Part shown: positions 26,506 through 35,067 of the stretch, one piece after another
Position numbering within the stretch: position 1 is the stretch's first letter
Layout of the letters: each line of letters opens with the position of its first letter
Source: DATBVX01 sp963724625
Lineage (GTDB): Bacteria > Pseudomonadota > Gammaproteobacteria > Steroidobacterales > Steroidobacteraceae
Length of the DNA: 64,000 bases
Direction of reading: 5' to 3'
Assembly: GCA_963724625.1 (NCBI GenBank)
Contig: CAVRVO010000005.1
Span: 155,512-219,511, forward strand
Program-made: the position numbers and the translations under genes
Notes under the pieces: model-generated
Told to the model about the DNA's origin: nothing
Databases searched by the model: none
Seen by the model: the letters and a program-made list of their open reading frames with translations, nothing else

Positions 26506-27284
26506 CCTGCTGCGATCTCATCACGTGGCGAGGGAAACGCCCCGGTTGATGCGGCTTTGCGTGCTTCGTTCAACGCAGGGAGCTTAAGAACGCCGCGCAG
26601 ATCCGCAGCAGCAACCGCGGCATTGGCGCGGTACTTCGGGCTGGCGAGCATGAACGAGGCGACGACTGGTCCCGCGATGCGGCCGGCATCGATATCGCTG
26701 CGGTAGTGGACGCCGCCCACCATACGCTGGCGGGCAAAGTCCTCAGCTCGCGCCCAGATCGCCGCACGCCGCTCCGGAACCATCTCGGCGAGCAGGACCG
26801 CTACCATGAACACCCACGTCGCATGTCCGCTCGGGTAGGCCGAGTTCACGATCGGCTCGAGGCAGGGGTCGATGCGTGCATCGAGCGCGACCGGTCGCGG
26901 CCGTTCGTAGTGCCTCTTCGCCGCATCGAGAAGCTTCTTTTCATCGGCGCGCGCGGTGTCGAACAGCGACTTGACGCTCTTCGGCAGCGACTTCCTGACC
27001 TCAGCCTCATCGCCGAGCACTGCGGCGAATTGCTCGATACCGATCGGGATATTTGCACGCGCGTACGCTACGTCCCGCGGGGTGCGGTCACGTTGCATCT
27101 GCAGCAACTCGTCGAGCTCGCGCCGCGTCTCGGGCGAATCGTCCGCCGGTGGTGGAGGCAGGATGCGTACCAGGTCCGGCGTCTTGTCCTCGAGGTACAC
27201 GCCGGCACTCGCCGATCCGGCAAGAAAGAGCGCAAACAGGAACGCAAGGACATAGATCGAGCCCGGCGGTGACTGCATGCGCAT
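26430..27284 (-). CDS. class A non-specific acid phosphatase (PAP2)
   Basis: About 284 residues from ATG 27284, with a signal peptide (YVLAFLFALFLAGSASA). The three PAP2 catalytic segments are KRHYERPRP, YPSGHATWVF and GGVHYRSDIDAG, arranged as in class A bacterial phosphatases (PhoN type), which hydrolyse phosphate esters in the periplasm through a phospho-His intermediate. The C-terminus, after LPALNEARKAAS, is longer than usual and overlaps the ZnuB-like gene on the other strand. Confidence 0.85.
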   Translation of the reverse strand: MRMQSPPGSIYVLAFLFALFLAGSASAGVYLEDKTPDLVRILPPPPADDSPETRRELDELLQMQRDRTPRDVAYARANIPIGIEQFAAVLGDEAEVRKSLPKSVKSLFDTARADEKKLLDAAKRHYERPRPVALDARIDPCLEPIVNSAYPSGHATWVFMVAVLLAEMVPERRAAIWARAEDFARQRMVGGVHYRSDIDAGRIAGPVVASFMLASPKYRANAAVAAADLRGVLKLPALNEARKAASTGAFPSPRDEIAAGQAASFGDIGAFDVRVLPNAASVPF

Positions 27285-27366
27285 GATTCTGAGCGCGACT
27301 ACGACGCTCGTGGCATTCCCAGTCCGAAGCGAGTATGGCCGCAGGTTCACGACAGAGCATGAACCA

Positions 27367-29281
27367 TCAACGGGTCTTCCCTCCGTCGGCAGTGCTGTGC
27401 GCGGTGTAGTCTTTCAGCAGCAGATCGCGTCGTTTGAGCAGCATGGTGATCTGGCGCTTCTGAAGATAGGGAGTGAGTGCCTTCGTCAGCATTTCCTCGT
27501 TGAGAGTTGCCAGCCGCGCCGCCAGCGCTGGCGGCACCATGGGCTCACCCTTGTACAGTAGTGTCGGATTCTTCACGAGGGCGGGGAATGCGCGGGTGTG
27601 ATCGATCAACACCAGTGTCCAGTCCTTCGTGAAAAGCGCGTTCTCCTGCGTGCGGTCCGTGTTGTGGATCAGGATATCGAAGACGTTCATAAGGTTGTAT
27701 TGCGGCCGGACGTCGCACCAGCCCCCCGGCTGCACTTTCTGTTCCAGCATCTTGCGCACGTTGATCGCGTCGTTGATCCAGAACTGTAGCGCTCCCGGAT
27801 GGCCTTTGATGGTCCTGAGGACAGTCACCGGCACCATGTCGAGACCGATCAGGCGGTCGACTTTGTAGGCTGCCAGCTCGTATTCGAACCGATCGGATTC
27901 GTTCAAGGCTTTGACGCGATCCTGAATGCCGAAGTCGGTGGAGAGCTGCTTGAAAACGGCGCGCAGCTCCACGCCGTCCTTGCGCAAGGTCACGCGCTGC
28001 GGCTTGGTGATGCCGGTGTCGAGGTCCTCGATGCCAGTGATCTCGGCCTGCTCGAGAAAGGCCTCGAGTGCATCATCGTCGATTCCCGCGGGGCGCGGGC
28101 CGACGGCGCGGGTGAGCACTTCGGGCTGCTGTCGCTGCCCGGGACTATCGGCATAGGCGACCGTCCAGCGGCCGTTCTCGAACACGTATGCCGCGGGATG
28201 GCCGTGGTATTCCGACTGCAGCATCCCCGTGTCGAGCAGGACGACGCGACCATCGAATCGGCTCAGCACCCTGCCATTCTGCGACGGCGTGTGCCCGGCC
28301 ACGACCCGAGCAACGCCGAGTTTCGCCAGGGCGCGATCCAGATTTTCAGCCTCGGTGTACGGGTAGCAGAGGGCTTGACCGCGAAACCAGGTGGGGCCCT
28401 GCGGTGTGAAGACCTCGCGTGTCCTGCATGGTGAGCACTGCCTTCGAAGCCTCTGCGGCGCCGGCGGCGGTGAGTGCCTGAGGGAGCTCGTTGAAGCCCA
28501 CCGGCCGGGCGAGATGCGCCTCCGTCTCGATCGCCTGTACCTTCTGCAGGTAGTCCGTGAGCTGCGCATGCAGGGTCTGGTTGGTCGTTTCGAGACCGAG
28601 CCGCGCAACCATTTCCGGAAGCCCGCCATGCACGAACGCCGTGTCGTTGACTACGATTACGAAGGGCTTGCCCAGCAGCCAACGGCCGTACTCACCTTGA
28701 GGCGAAAAAGCCTGGCGGCGCGCGAAGAACCCAGCCGGAAACGCCGTATCGAATTCGGTCCGCACCGCGCCGGGTTCCTGCGCGAGGACGCTTTGCCATG
28801 CCTCCTCCCGCAACTTCGTATCTTCCGGCCCCGCGAACGAAGCGAACTCCGAGGCGGGCACGTAGCGCAGATCGCCGACGATGTTCATGACTTCGTGATT
28901 GCCGAGGATGACATGCACGGCTCCACCGGCTTTCTGCGCCTCCGGTTCGAGGCGCATCAGGAGGTCGAGGACCTCGCGCGAGCCTGGGCCGCGATCGATC
29001 AGATCGCCCAGGCTCACGAGATGAGACTCACCGCCTCGCCAGTGCTGCGCGTCGTCGATGATTCCGGTTTCGCTCAACACCGAGAGCAGCTCGGTGTAGG
29101 CGCCGTGCACGTCGGGGAACACGACCACACGATGCGCATCCGCGAATCGATATTCGGAATCGCCGAGGGCTGCCGCGCCGAAGAACAGCGAGGCGAGGGT
29201 GACGGACAGCACCCAGCGCACGATGGTTACGCTGCGCCCCTGCCGGCGCGTCGCTTCAGAGTCCTGCATGAGGCGTATCAT
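27367..29281 (-). CDS. exported SLP-type phosphatase fused to a kinase-like domain (frameshifted near 28415)
   Basis: About 638 codons when repaired. An N-terminal signal/anchor (WVLSVTLASLFFGAAALG) precedes a PPP-superfamily phosphatase of Shewanella-like type: FPDVHG, SLGDLIDRG, ILGNHEVMN, FVHGG and VVAGHTPSQNG. From about residue 410 a second domain shows AVFKQLST (candidate ATP Lys), RFEYELAAYKVDRLIGLDMVP, FDILIHNTDRTQENALF and LVLIDHTRAF, the Lys/Glu/Asp-Asn/Asp pattern of HipA/Fam20-like kinases. The frames join at TMQDT/EVFTPQGPTW near 28413-28420 with one extra base (or two missing). The start is uncertain among 29284, 29281 and 29269. A phosphatase and kinase on one periplasmic chain would be striking; enzyme activities are inferred. 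Confidence 0.8.
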
Positions 29282-29319
29282 CACGCATTTTCGATCTGCG
29301 CACGATACCGAGAGGTTGC

Positions 29320-30009
29320 ATGAGCACGCTCGCCGGGAAAATCATGCTCCAGCGGAGCCCCTTGTTCCGCGGCCTGTCGGCCCCGGCGCTCGAACGTATC
29401 GCGGAACTGGCGGTGCGCCGAGCCTACCGGAGCGGTGAGGTCATATTCAGCCAAGGCGATCCCGGAGACGCCTTGTACGCCGTGGTTAGCGGCAAGATTC
29501 GGATCAGTGCTGGCGCGGCGGACGGCCGCGAGATCTTTCTCAACATCATGGAGCCCGGGGATACCTTCGGCGAGATCGCGCTTCTCGATGGCGGGACCAG
29601 AACTGCATCGGCCACCGCGACGATCGAATCCGAGCTGGTCTCGATCCGGCGCGAACATTTCCTCGCATTGCTCGAGCGTGAGTCACGGGTCGCGCTGGAG
29701 CTATTACGCCTGTGCGGCGAGCGTCTGCGCTGGACCAGCGGCCTGGTGGAGGATGCCGCGCTGCTCGATGCCCCGGCGCGACTGGCGAAGCGCCTGTTGA
29801 GCCTCGCCCAGATGCACGGTCAGCAGAAGGGAAACCGCGTGACGTTACGCATCTCGCAGGAAGAACTCGCCAACTTCCTGGGCGTATCACGGCAGGTCGT
29901 GAATCAGTACCTGCAGGGTTGGAAGGGACGGGGTTGGGTCGGTATCGGGCGCGGGTCGGTGACGGTGCTCGATCAGGCCGCGCTCAAAGGTGCGACGCAG
30001 AAAAGCTGA
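29320..30009 (+). CDS. Crp/Fnr-family transcriptional regulator
   Basis: 229 residues. Residues 10-125 form a cyclic-nucleotide-type beta-roll (GDALYAVVSGKIRIS, PGDTFGEIALLDGGTRTASATA), and residues 150-220 form a Crp-type winged helix (ISQEELANFLGVSRQVVNQYLQ). The phosphate-cassette region has GEIALLDGGTRTASA, closer to cAMP-binding than to Fnr; no N-terminal iron-sulfur cysteines are present. Its targets are unknown. It starts just after, and divergently from, the phosphatase-kinase gene. Confidence 0.9.
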   Translation: MSTLAGKIMLQRSPLFRGLSAPALERIAELAVRRAYRSGEVIFSQGDPGDALYAVVSGKIRISAGAADGREIFLNIMEPGDTFGEIALLDGGTRTASATATIESELVSIRREHFLALLERESRVALELLRLCGERLRWTSGLVEDAALLDAPARLAKRLLSLAQMHGQQKGNRVTLRISQEELANFLGVSRQVVNQYLQGWKGRGWVGIGRGSVTVLDQAALKGATQKS

Positions 30010-30132
30010 ATGCTAGGGCGGGTTCTCGCCAGGGCGGGACCGCGTGACACGTGCGGCGTGGCGCCCATGGGAATCGCAGGAGGATGATCCCTGGTACGCC
30101 AAGCCGCCGAGTCCTGCTTGCCACAACATGTG

Positions 30133-30324
30133 TTAACCCTTGCGCGAGGCGCGATCGGATGTCGCCGTGCCGAGTTCAGTCTGCTGCGTGTGCACAGACG
30201 GGCTCGAGTTCGTGTGGAGATAACCGATATACGCGCTGCAACTCCATGCAATCAGCGCTGTGATCGTCACGGCTGCTCTTGCGCTCACCGATGGCCTGAA
30301 ATCCGAAGAACCAAAGCTACTCAT
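30133..30324 (-). CDS. 63-residue single-span membrane protein, copy 1
   Basis: Starts MSSFGSSDFRPSVSARAA, then a hydrophobic span (VTITALIAWSCSAYIGYL), then a polar tail ending TATSDRASRKG. The start ATG 30324 has GAGGAG six bases upstream. The frame is also open to an earlier ATG at 30414 within the leader (MARTIAPQLGE), which would give a 93-residue protein. The paralogue at 30676-30867 has the same length and layout, which supports real translation. Family and function are not recognised. Confidence 0.65.
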   Translation of the reverse strand: MSSFGSSDFRPSVSARAAVTITALIAWSCSAYIGYLHTNSSPSVHTQQTELGTATSDRASRKG

Positions 30325-30369
30325 GTTCGTCTCCTCAAGTTGTTTAACTACCCTCTCTACCTTCTGTGC

Positions 30370-30393
30370 CAGCTGGTCGTTTTCTCCCAGCTG
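30370..30393 (-). promoter_or_regulatory. conserved leader hairpin, copy 1
   Basis: CAGCTGG and CCAGCTG pair around a ten-base loop in the leader of the 63-residue gene. The equivalent hairpin in copy 2 keeps the stem exactly while the loop has changed. The leader can also be read as a short ORF (MARTIAPQLGE, then QLAQKVERV), so protein-level constraint is an alternative explanation. Confidence 0.45.
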
Positions 30394-30675
30394 CGGGGCT
30401 ATCGTGCGCGCCATCGCCCTACTTATCTGTCAGGTGCTTGACACAAGTTCGAACATCGACGCGGCGCGTGATGCGTCCTCGGTGGATGGATACGGCCTGG
30501 CCCAGCTTGAATTGGCGGGCGGGCAGCGAGGTGTTTCGGTCCGGGAAAGCGCTCTTACGGCGCTAGGAGGCTATTGCGAGTGTGCCTGGGCAAGTGGGCG
30601 CGTGGTGTCTCAGGGGTTGCGGATGCCCTCAACACACCAGCGCGCCGCCGAGTCCTTACTTGCCATGACACGATC

Positions 30676-30867
30676 TCAACCGTTGCGGGAAGCGAGATCG
30701 GAGGTCGCAGTGCCGGATTCGATCTGGGCCGTGGACAACGAAGGATTGGAGTTCCGTTCGAGATACTCGGCATAGGAGTAGATGCTCAACGCAATCATTG
30801 CGGTCATCGTCAGAGCCGCCGCTGCACTCACCGTTGACCTGAAGCCTGGAGAAGTAAAGTTGCTCAT
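30676..30867 (-). CDS. 63-residue single-span membrane protein, copy 2
   Basis: Paralogue of the preceding small gene: MSNFTSPGFRSTVSAAAA, a hydrophobic span (LTMTAMIALSIYSYAEYL), and a polar tail ending TATSDLASRNG. Both copies share the pattern of N-terminal Ser/Phe residues, the span, ERNSNPS/HTNSSPS and TATSDxASRxG. The ribosome site is weaker here (CAGGGG). Unlike copy 1, the leader ORF is in a different frame from the gene and overlaps it, as an overlapping upstream ORF would. Confidence 0.65.
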   Translation of the reverse strand: MSNFTSPGFRSTVSAAAALTMTAMIALSIYSYAEYLERNSNPSLSTAQIESGTATSDLASRNG

Positions 30868-30913
30868 GTTCGTGCCCCTGAAGTCGTTTAGTTACCCTCT
30901 CTACCTTCTGTGC

Positions 30914-30937
30914 CAGCTGGCGGGTTTCTCCCAGCTG
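30914..30937 (-). promoter_or_regulatory. conserved leader hairpin, copy 2
   Basis: Same CAGCTGG/CCAGCTG stem as copy 1 with a changed ten-base loop. It lies about 50-70 bases upstream of the start codon of the second 63-residue gene. The 280-base stretch from 30868 to the SCO1-like start holds this leader and otherwise nothing recognisable. Confidence 0.45.
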
Positions 30938-31147
30938 CGGGGCTATCGTGCGCGCCATCGCCGTACTCATCTGTCAGGGGCTTGACACAACGTGGCTATT
31001 CGCGCGTTGCGGGATCGGGCTGCACCTGGCGTGCGATCGACGCTGCAATCCTTGACAGCGCTGGGTACTCGGTCGCTGAATAGCGCCGCGCTCCCCTCAA
31101 CACCAATGCACTATGCGCGTTTCACGGCCCGCATCGACGTCACCGTG

Positions 31148-31789
31148 ATGTCGAATGTTTCATCACCGTGCTCGTTTCAACGTGCTGCGGCCGGCGCAGT
31201 CGCGCGCGCTGCCCTGAGTTGTGCGCTCATTCTCGGCGTGCTGCTCGCCGAACCCTGTTTTCCCGACACGGGCGCCGCGCGCAAGTCACTGCTCGAACAA
31301 TTGCCGCAAAGCTGGCTCGACGATCAGGGACGTGACACCGGTCTCGCCGAGTTTCGCGGCCGGCGCGTCTACATCACGATGGCATACGCCACCTGTCGAC
31401 GCGTCTGCCCGGTCACCATGGAGCACCTGCAGGCATTGCAGAGTGAGACCGACGCCAGCGGGCAACCCGCGGAGTTCGTGATCATCGGCTACGACCCGGT
31501 GGTCGATGATCCACAGGCCTGGCACCAATATCGACGCAGTCGCGGCTTGCTCCGCGACAACTGGCACTTCCTCACCGGTACGCCCAAGACCGTTGAGCAG
31601 CTCGCTCACCGGCTTGGATTTACGTTCTGGAAGTACGACCGGCACGTGATGCACGAATATCGCATCGTCGTCGTCGATGAGCATGGAAAGCTCGCCGCAG
31701 AATACGGATCAGAAACCAAGCAGTCGCTGGACGCGCCACCCGAGCGTCTCAGCTCTGCGGACACACAAGTGAGACAAAGTGAGAAATGA
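31148..31789 (+). CDS. SCO1/SenC-family protein
   Basis: About 213 residues from ATG 31148; in-frame starts at 31106 and further upstream are possible. A hydrophobic N-terminal segment (AALSCALILGVLLAEPCF) anchors or exports the protein. The thioredoxin-like fold shows RVYITMAYATCRRVCPVTMEHLQ, with the Cys-x3-Cys-Pro copper/redox site, and HVMHEYRIVVVDEHG containing the conserved His. SCO proteins deliver copper to cytochrome oxidase or act as thiol reductases. The stop overlaps the next reading frame, and no oxidase genes are near. Confidence 0.85.
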   Translation: MSNVSSPCSFQRAAAGAVARAALSCALILGVLLAEPCFPDTGAARKSLLEQLPQSWLDDQGRDTGLAEFRGRRVYITMAYATCRRVCPVTMEHLQALQSETDASGQPAEFVIIGYDPVVDDPQAWHQYRRSRGLLRDNWHFLTGTPKTVEQLAHRLGFTFWKYDRHVMHEYRIVVVDEHGKLAAEYGSETKQSLDAPPERLSSADTQVRQSEK

Positions 31790-31800
31790 AGGAAACGCTC

Positions 31801-33138
31801 ATGCTTAGTCTAAATTCCACTGCGAGATCACTGTGCTGTATGGCGGTACTCGCCATGGCCTGTGTTCCATTTCGCACCGCGCACGCCGCGGCAAATGCGG
31901 ACCAGGTCGCTCAGCTTCAGAGTCAACTCGAACAGAGTCTGAAGGCGATCGATCAGCTCACCGCGCGCGTTCGCGAGCTCGAGTCGCGCATGGACGCGGT
32001 ACAGCCGGGCGGAGCACCGGGTGCCGCGCCCGCGACGGCCGCCCCGCCCGGGACGCCCGCTGCAGGTGCTGCGGACGAGCGGATAGCGTCCCTCGAGAGT
32101 GAGGTTGCCGAGATGACGGCAGCCAATGCTGCGCGCCACGACGATATGGGCCTGCCGCTGCATGGGTTCGCGGATGTCGGCGCTGGCACGAACAGTCCCA
32201 ACAATTCCGACCTGCATGGCGCCGACGTCGGCTCGCTCGACTTCTATCTCACGCCGGAGCTCGGCGAGCGCACGCGATCGCTCTTCGAGCTCAACTTCAA
32301 GATGAGCACCACCGGCGCGCTGGTCACCGCCCTGGAGCGAATACAGCTCGGCTACCAGCTCGCAGACGCGACGACCCTGTGGCTGGGCCGCTTCCACACT
32401 CCCTACGGTTACTACAACACCGCCTTCCACCACGGGCAGCAGATTTCAACTTCACTGCGGCGACCGAAGTTGGTCGAGTTCGAGGCGAGCGGCGGGGTTC
32501 TGCCGGCGCACACGGTGGGACTGTGGCTCGCGGGCGCCAACCGGATGGATGCGGGCAGGCTCACCTACGATCTTTATGTCGGCAACGCGCAGCGGATCGT
32601 CGCGGGCGTGATCGACACCAACAATGTCGGCAGCCCGCACGGCGATGCGATCTACGGCGGCAACCTGGGGTTCCTGCCGGAGTCCCTCGATGGATTGAAG
32701 GTGGGCGTAAGCGCTTTCACGACCAAGATCGAGGACGACCTGGCTCCCCGTAACCTCACGCGCGTAACCAACTACGGCGTGTATGTCGTCTATGACACGG
32801 ATCGCTGGGAGAACATGGCGGAGTATTACCACTTCGACAACGACGATCTTTCGGGATCCACGGGTAAGCACCAGAGCGACATGGGCTACGTGCAGATGGC
32901 CTACCGGGCGGGCGCGTGGATTCCATACGCCCGCTACGAGAACGCGGACTTCGACCAGACGGACAACTACTTCGCCGCGCAACGTTCCGGCGGCTCTTAC
33001 TACCGCACGGCGCTGGGTCTGCGCTATGAGCTCGACTGGTCATCGGCGCTGAAGCTCGAAATCGCCCAAACGCATGAGACTGACCGCGCAAACGACGAGT
33101 ACGAAGAGGCTCTGGTGCAATATGCAATACGCTTCTAG
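31801..33138 (+). CDS. outer-membrane porin-like protein
   Basis: About 445 residues: a signal peptide (SLCCMAVLAMACVPFRTAHAA), a coiled coil (QVAQLQSQLEQSLKAIDQL), an Ala/Pro/Gly linker, then a barrel ending in ALVQYAIRF with a terminal Phe. I chose ATG 31801 because AAGGAA lies seven bases upstream; an ATG at 31786 overlaps the SCO1 stop and is an alternative. The barrel part (LWLGRFHTPYGYYNTAFHHG) resembles porins of the OprB/phosphate-selective type. It is in an operon with the SCO1-like and PstS-like genes. Confidence 0.75.
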   Translation: MLSLNSTARSLCCMAVLAMACVPFRTAHAAANADQVAQLQSQLEQSLKAIDQLTARVRELESRMDAVQPGGAPGAAPATAAPPGTPAAGAADERIASLESEVAEMTAANAARHDDMGLPLHGFADVGAGTNSPNNSDLHGADVGSLDFYLTPELGERTRSLFELNFKMSTTGALVTALERIQLGYQLADATTLWLGRFHTPYGYYNTAFHHGQQISTSLRRPKLVEFEASGGVLPAHTVGLWLAGANRMDAGRLTYDLYVGNAQRIVAGVIDTNNVGSPHGDAIYGGNLGFLPESLDGLKVGVSAFTTKIEDDLAPRNLTRVTNYGVYVVYDTDRWENMAEYYHFDNDDLSGSTGKHQSDMGYVQMAYRAGAWIPYARYENADFDQTDNYFAAQRSGGSYYRTALGLRYELDWSSALKLEIAQTHETDRANDEYEEALVQYAIRF

Positions 33139-33565
33139 ATCAGCACGCGCACGGTTCCTGCTGCGCCGGGCGGTTCAGCCGCTCCTGGCTACGCTGGTGC
33201 TCGCGAGCTTTTCGGTCGCGAGCCGCGCAGAAGGCCTTTACGTCATTTGCCATCCGTCGGTTGCCATTGCGGCGTCCGATCTGCGGGATGTCTTTCTCGG
33301 CGAGAAACAGTTCGCGGGCTCAGTCAGGCTGATGCCCGCCGACAACAGCGCCGCCCGAGCGACATTCCTGGAAAGAGTCCTGGGAATGGACTACGCCAAA
33401 TACATGACGGCGTGGACGAAGAAATCGTTTCGGGACGGAGTGAACCCGCCGACGGTGAGCAGTAGCGATGCCGAGGCGCTCGCGTACGTCAAGCGAGCGC
33501 CCGGCCGCTGCAGCTACGTCACGACGGCGCCCGGCCCCGGCGTGCTGGTGGTGGCGACATTCTGA
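33122..33565 (+). CDS. short PstS-like periplasmic binding protein
   Basis: About 147 residues. A signal peptide (LLATLVLASFSVASRA) is followed by a reduced phosphate-binding-protein domain: VFLGEKQFAGSVRLMPADNS, then FLERVLGMDYAKYMTAWTKKSFRDG and a C-terminal DAEALAYVKRAPG. This is the short family seen with porins and sensor kinases, about half the length of PstS. It overlaps the porin by 17 bases and converges on the cyclase gene with a 52-base overlap. Together with the porin it may form an anion-sensing or uptake pair, as an inference. Confidence 0.75.
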   Translation: MQYASRSARARFLLRRAVQPLLATLVLASFSVASRAEGLYVICHPSVAIAASDLRDVFLGEKQFAGSVRLMPADNSAARATFLERVLGMDYAKYMTAWTKKSFRDGVNPPTVSSSDAEALAYVKRAPGRCSYVTTAPGPGVLVVATF

Positions 33566-34689
33566 GTCGCACCGGACGCGGAAGCGCGGATCACGTTGTA
33601 GGCGAGAACCGGCTTGAGGAACCCCTTGAGGTGAAGCTCACCGACTGGCTCGACCTCGACCAGGTCCTCGACCGAGGCGAGCACTCGCTGTGAGATCAGC
33701 GTCTGGCCCGGTTTCGCCTCACCACAGAGTCGCGCGGCGAGATTCGTGACCGTGCCGATCGCGCCGTAGTCCCATCTTCCCTCGAATCCGATCGCACCGA
33801 TGGTGGCGTAGCCCTGCGCGATCCCGGCGCTGAACTGCAGATCGAAGCCGCGCTTGCGCCACTTCACGGCGAGCGGCGTCAGCTTCTCGTGCATCGTCAG
33901 CGCCATCCGTACTGCGCGCGCAGCGGGATCGGGCACTGGCACGGGATCGTTGAAGAACACCATCATCCCATCCCCGGCGAAGCGCTCAAGCGTGCCTTCG
34001 TGAGCGAGTATCACGCGCCCCATTTCGCCGTGATAGTCGCGCAGCACCGCCATGACTTCCTCGGGCTCTGCAGTTTCCGCAAACGCGGTAAAGCCGCGCA
34101 GGTCAAGAAACACGACAGTGACCTCACGCCGATGGCTCTTGAGCGGATCCTCAGCGCCCCCTTCTACGATCATTTTCGCGAGCTGGGGCGAAAAAAAGCG
34201 CTTGAGCCGTCCGAGCTTCTCCAATGCGGAAACCTGGGCGGCGACGCGCTCTTCAAGCGTCCGATTCGATGCCAGGAGCTGCTCGGTCTGCTCCCGGACC
34301 TTATCCTGCAGCGCCTTGATCCGCAGCATCGACTTGACGCGGGCCACCAGCGCCGCTCCGTCGACGGGTTTTGTCAGGTATTCGTCGCCACCCGCGTCGA
34401 GCGCGGAAACCAGGTCTTTCGGGTCCGTCTTTGCCGTCAGCAGCACGATCGGGATGTATGGGAGCGAGGAGTCGGCGCGCACTCTACGGCAAACCTCGAT
34501 GCCGTCCAGTCCCGGCATCATCACGTCGAGCAGAACGAGATCCGGCAGTTGCTCGCGCACCATGGCAAGTGCTTGCTCGCCGCCGCTCGCGGTCACGATC
34601 TCATAGCCGTGGGCGGTGAGCCGCGTCCGCACGATATCCACGTTCGTCGGAACGTCGTCGACGACGAGGATGCGCGCGGGAGTACGCAT
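33514..34689 (-). CDS. response regulator with class III adenylate/guanylate cyclase domain
   Basis: 391 residues. Residues 1-120 are a REC receiver (ILVVDDVPTN, phospho-Asp in LVLLDVMMPGLDG, Lys in YLTKPV). A coiled coil follows (REQTEQLLASNRTLEERV), then a class III cyclase from about 180: VTVVFLDLRGFTAFAE and FAGDGMMVFFND supply the two metal-binding Asp residues, and YGAIGTVTNLAARLC the nucleotide site. It would make cyclic nucleotide in response to phosphorylation. Third gene of the kinase operon, and a possible source of ligand for the Crp-type regulator at 29320 (inference). Confidence 0.9.
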   Translation of the reverse strand: MRTPARILVVDDVPTNVDIVRTRLTAHGYEIVTASGGEQALAMVREQLPDLVLLDVMMPGLDGIEVCRRVRADSSLPYIPIVLLTAKTDPKDLVSALDAGGDEYLTKPVDGAALVARVKSMLRIKALQDKVREQTEQLLASNRTLEERVAAQVSALEKLGRLKRFFSPQLAKMIVEGGAEDPLKSHRREVTVVFLDLRGFTAFAETAEPEEVMAVLRDYHGEMGRVILAHEGTLERFAGDGMMVFFNDPVPVPDPAARAVRMALTMHEKLTPLAVKWRKRGFDLQFSAGIAQGYATIGAIGFEGRWDYGAIGTVTNLAARLCGEAKPGQTLISQRVLASVEDLVEVEPVGELHLKGFLKPVLAYNVIRASASGATQNVATTSTPGPGAVVT

Positions 34690-34701
34690 GGAGCCAGGAA
34701 C

Positions 34702-35067
34702 CTAGCGCAGGTACTCTTTGATCTTTGCCAGCAGCGTCCTGGGGCTGACGGGCTTGGTGAGATAACCGTCGCAGCCGGCCGCGTAGGCTTTCTTGTCGTC
34801 CCCGCTTAAGGCATACGAAGTCACGGCGATGATCGGAATATGATTCAAGGCGGGGTTGCCTTTGATGCGACGCGTGACCTCGTAACCGTCCATCTCCGGA
34901 AGTTGAATGTCCATCAGGATGAGGTCGGGTTTCTCGCGCTCAGCGAGTGCCAGGCCTTCCTCGCCCGTGGTCGCTTCGAGGGACTTGAAGCCGCTGGCCG
35001 ACAGCACATCGTGCATGATCTTCCGGTTGTCCTCCTGGTCCTCGATGATCAAGATCCGCTTGCTCAC
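34702..35067 (-). CDS. single-domain response regulator (DivK/CheY-like)
   Basis: About 121 residues, a receiver domain only: RILIIEDQEDNRKIMHDVL, phospho-Asp in LILMDIQLPEMDGYEV, and Lys in GYLTKPVSP. The start GTG 35067 overlaps the kinase stop (GTGA) and has AGGAGG seven bases upstream, so it is translationally coupled. Likely a phosphate shuttle or sink between the kinase and the downstream cyclase. Confidence 0.92.
   Translation of the reverse strand: MSKRILIIEDQEDNRKIMHDVLSASGFKSLEATTGEEGLALAEREKPDLILMDIQLPEMDGYEVTRRIKGNPALNHIPIIAVTSYALSGDDKKAYAAGCDGYLTKPVSPRTLLAKIKEYLR

Larger units (their letters stand above)
30102..30986. repeat. direct duplication of a ~340-bp cassette (two copies)
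   Basis: Copy 1 (30102-30442) and copy 2 (30644-30986) are aligned throughout: 3' flank GCCGCCGAGTCC, a 63-codon minus-strand gene, and a leader of about 100 bases. The leader is the best conserved part (long identical runs such as TACCCTCTCTACCTTCTG), more so than the coding part. Similarity stops abruptly at CTTGACACAA on the upstream side. The 200 bases between the copies show no gene. Confidence 0.85.
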
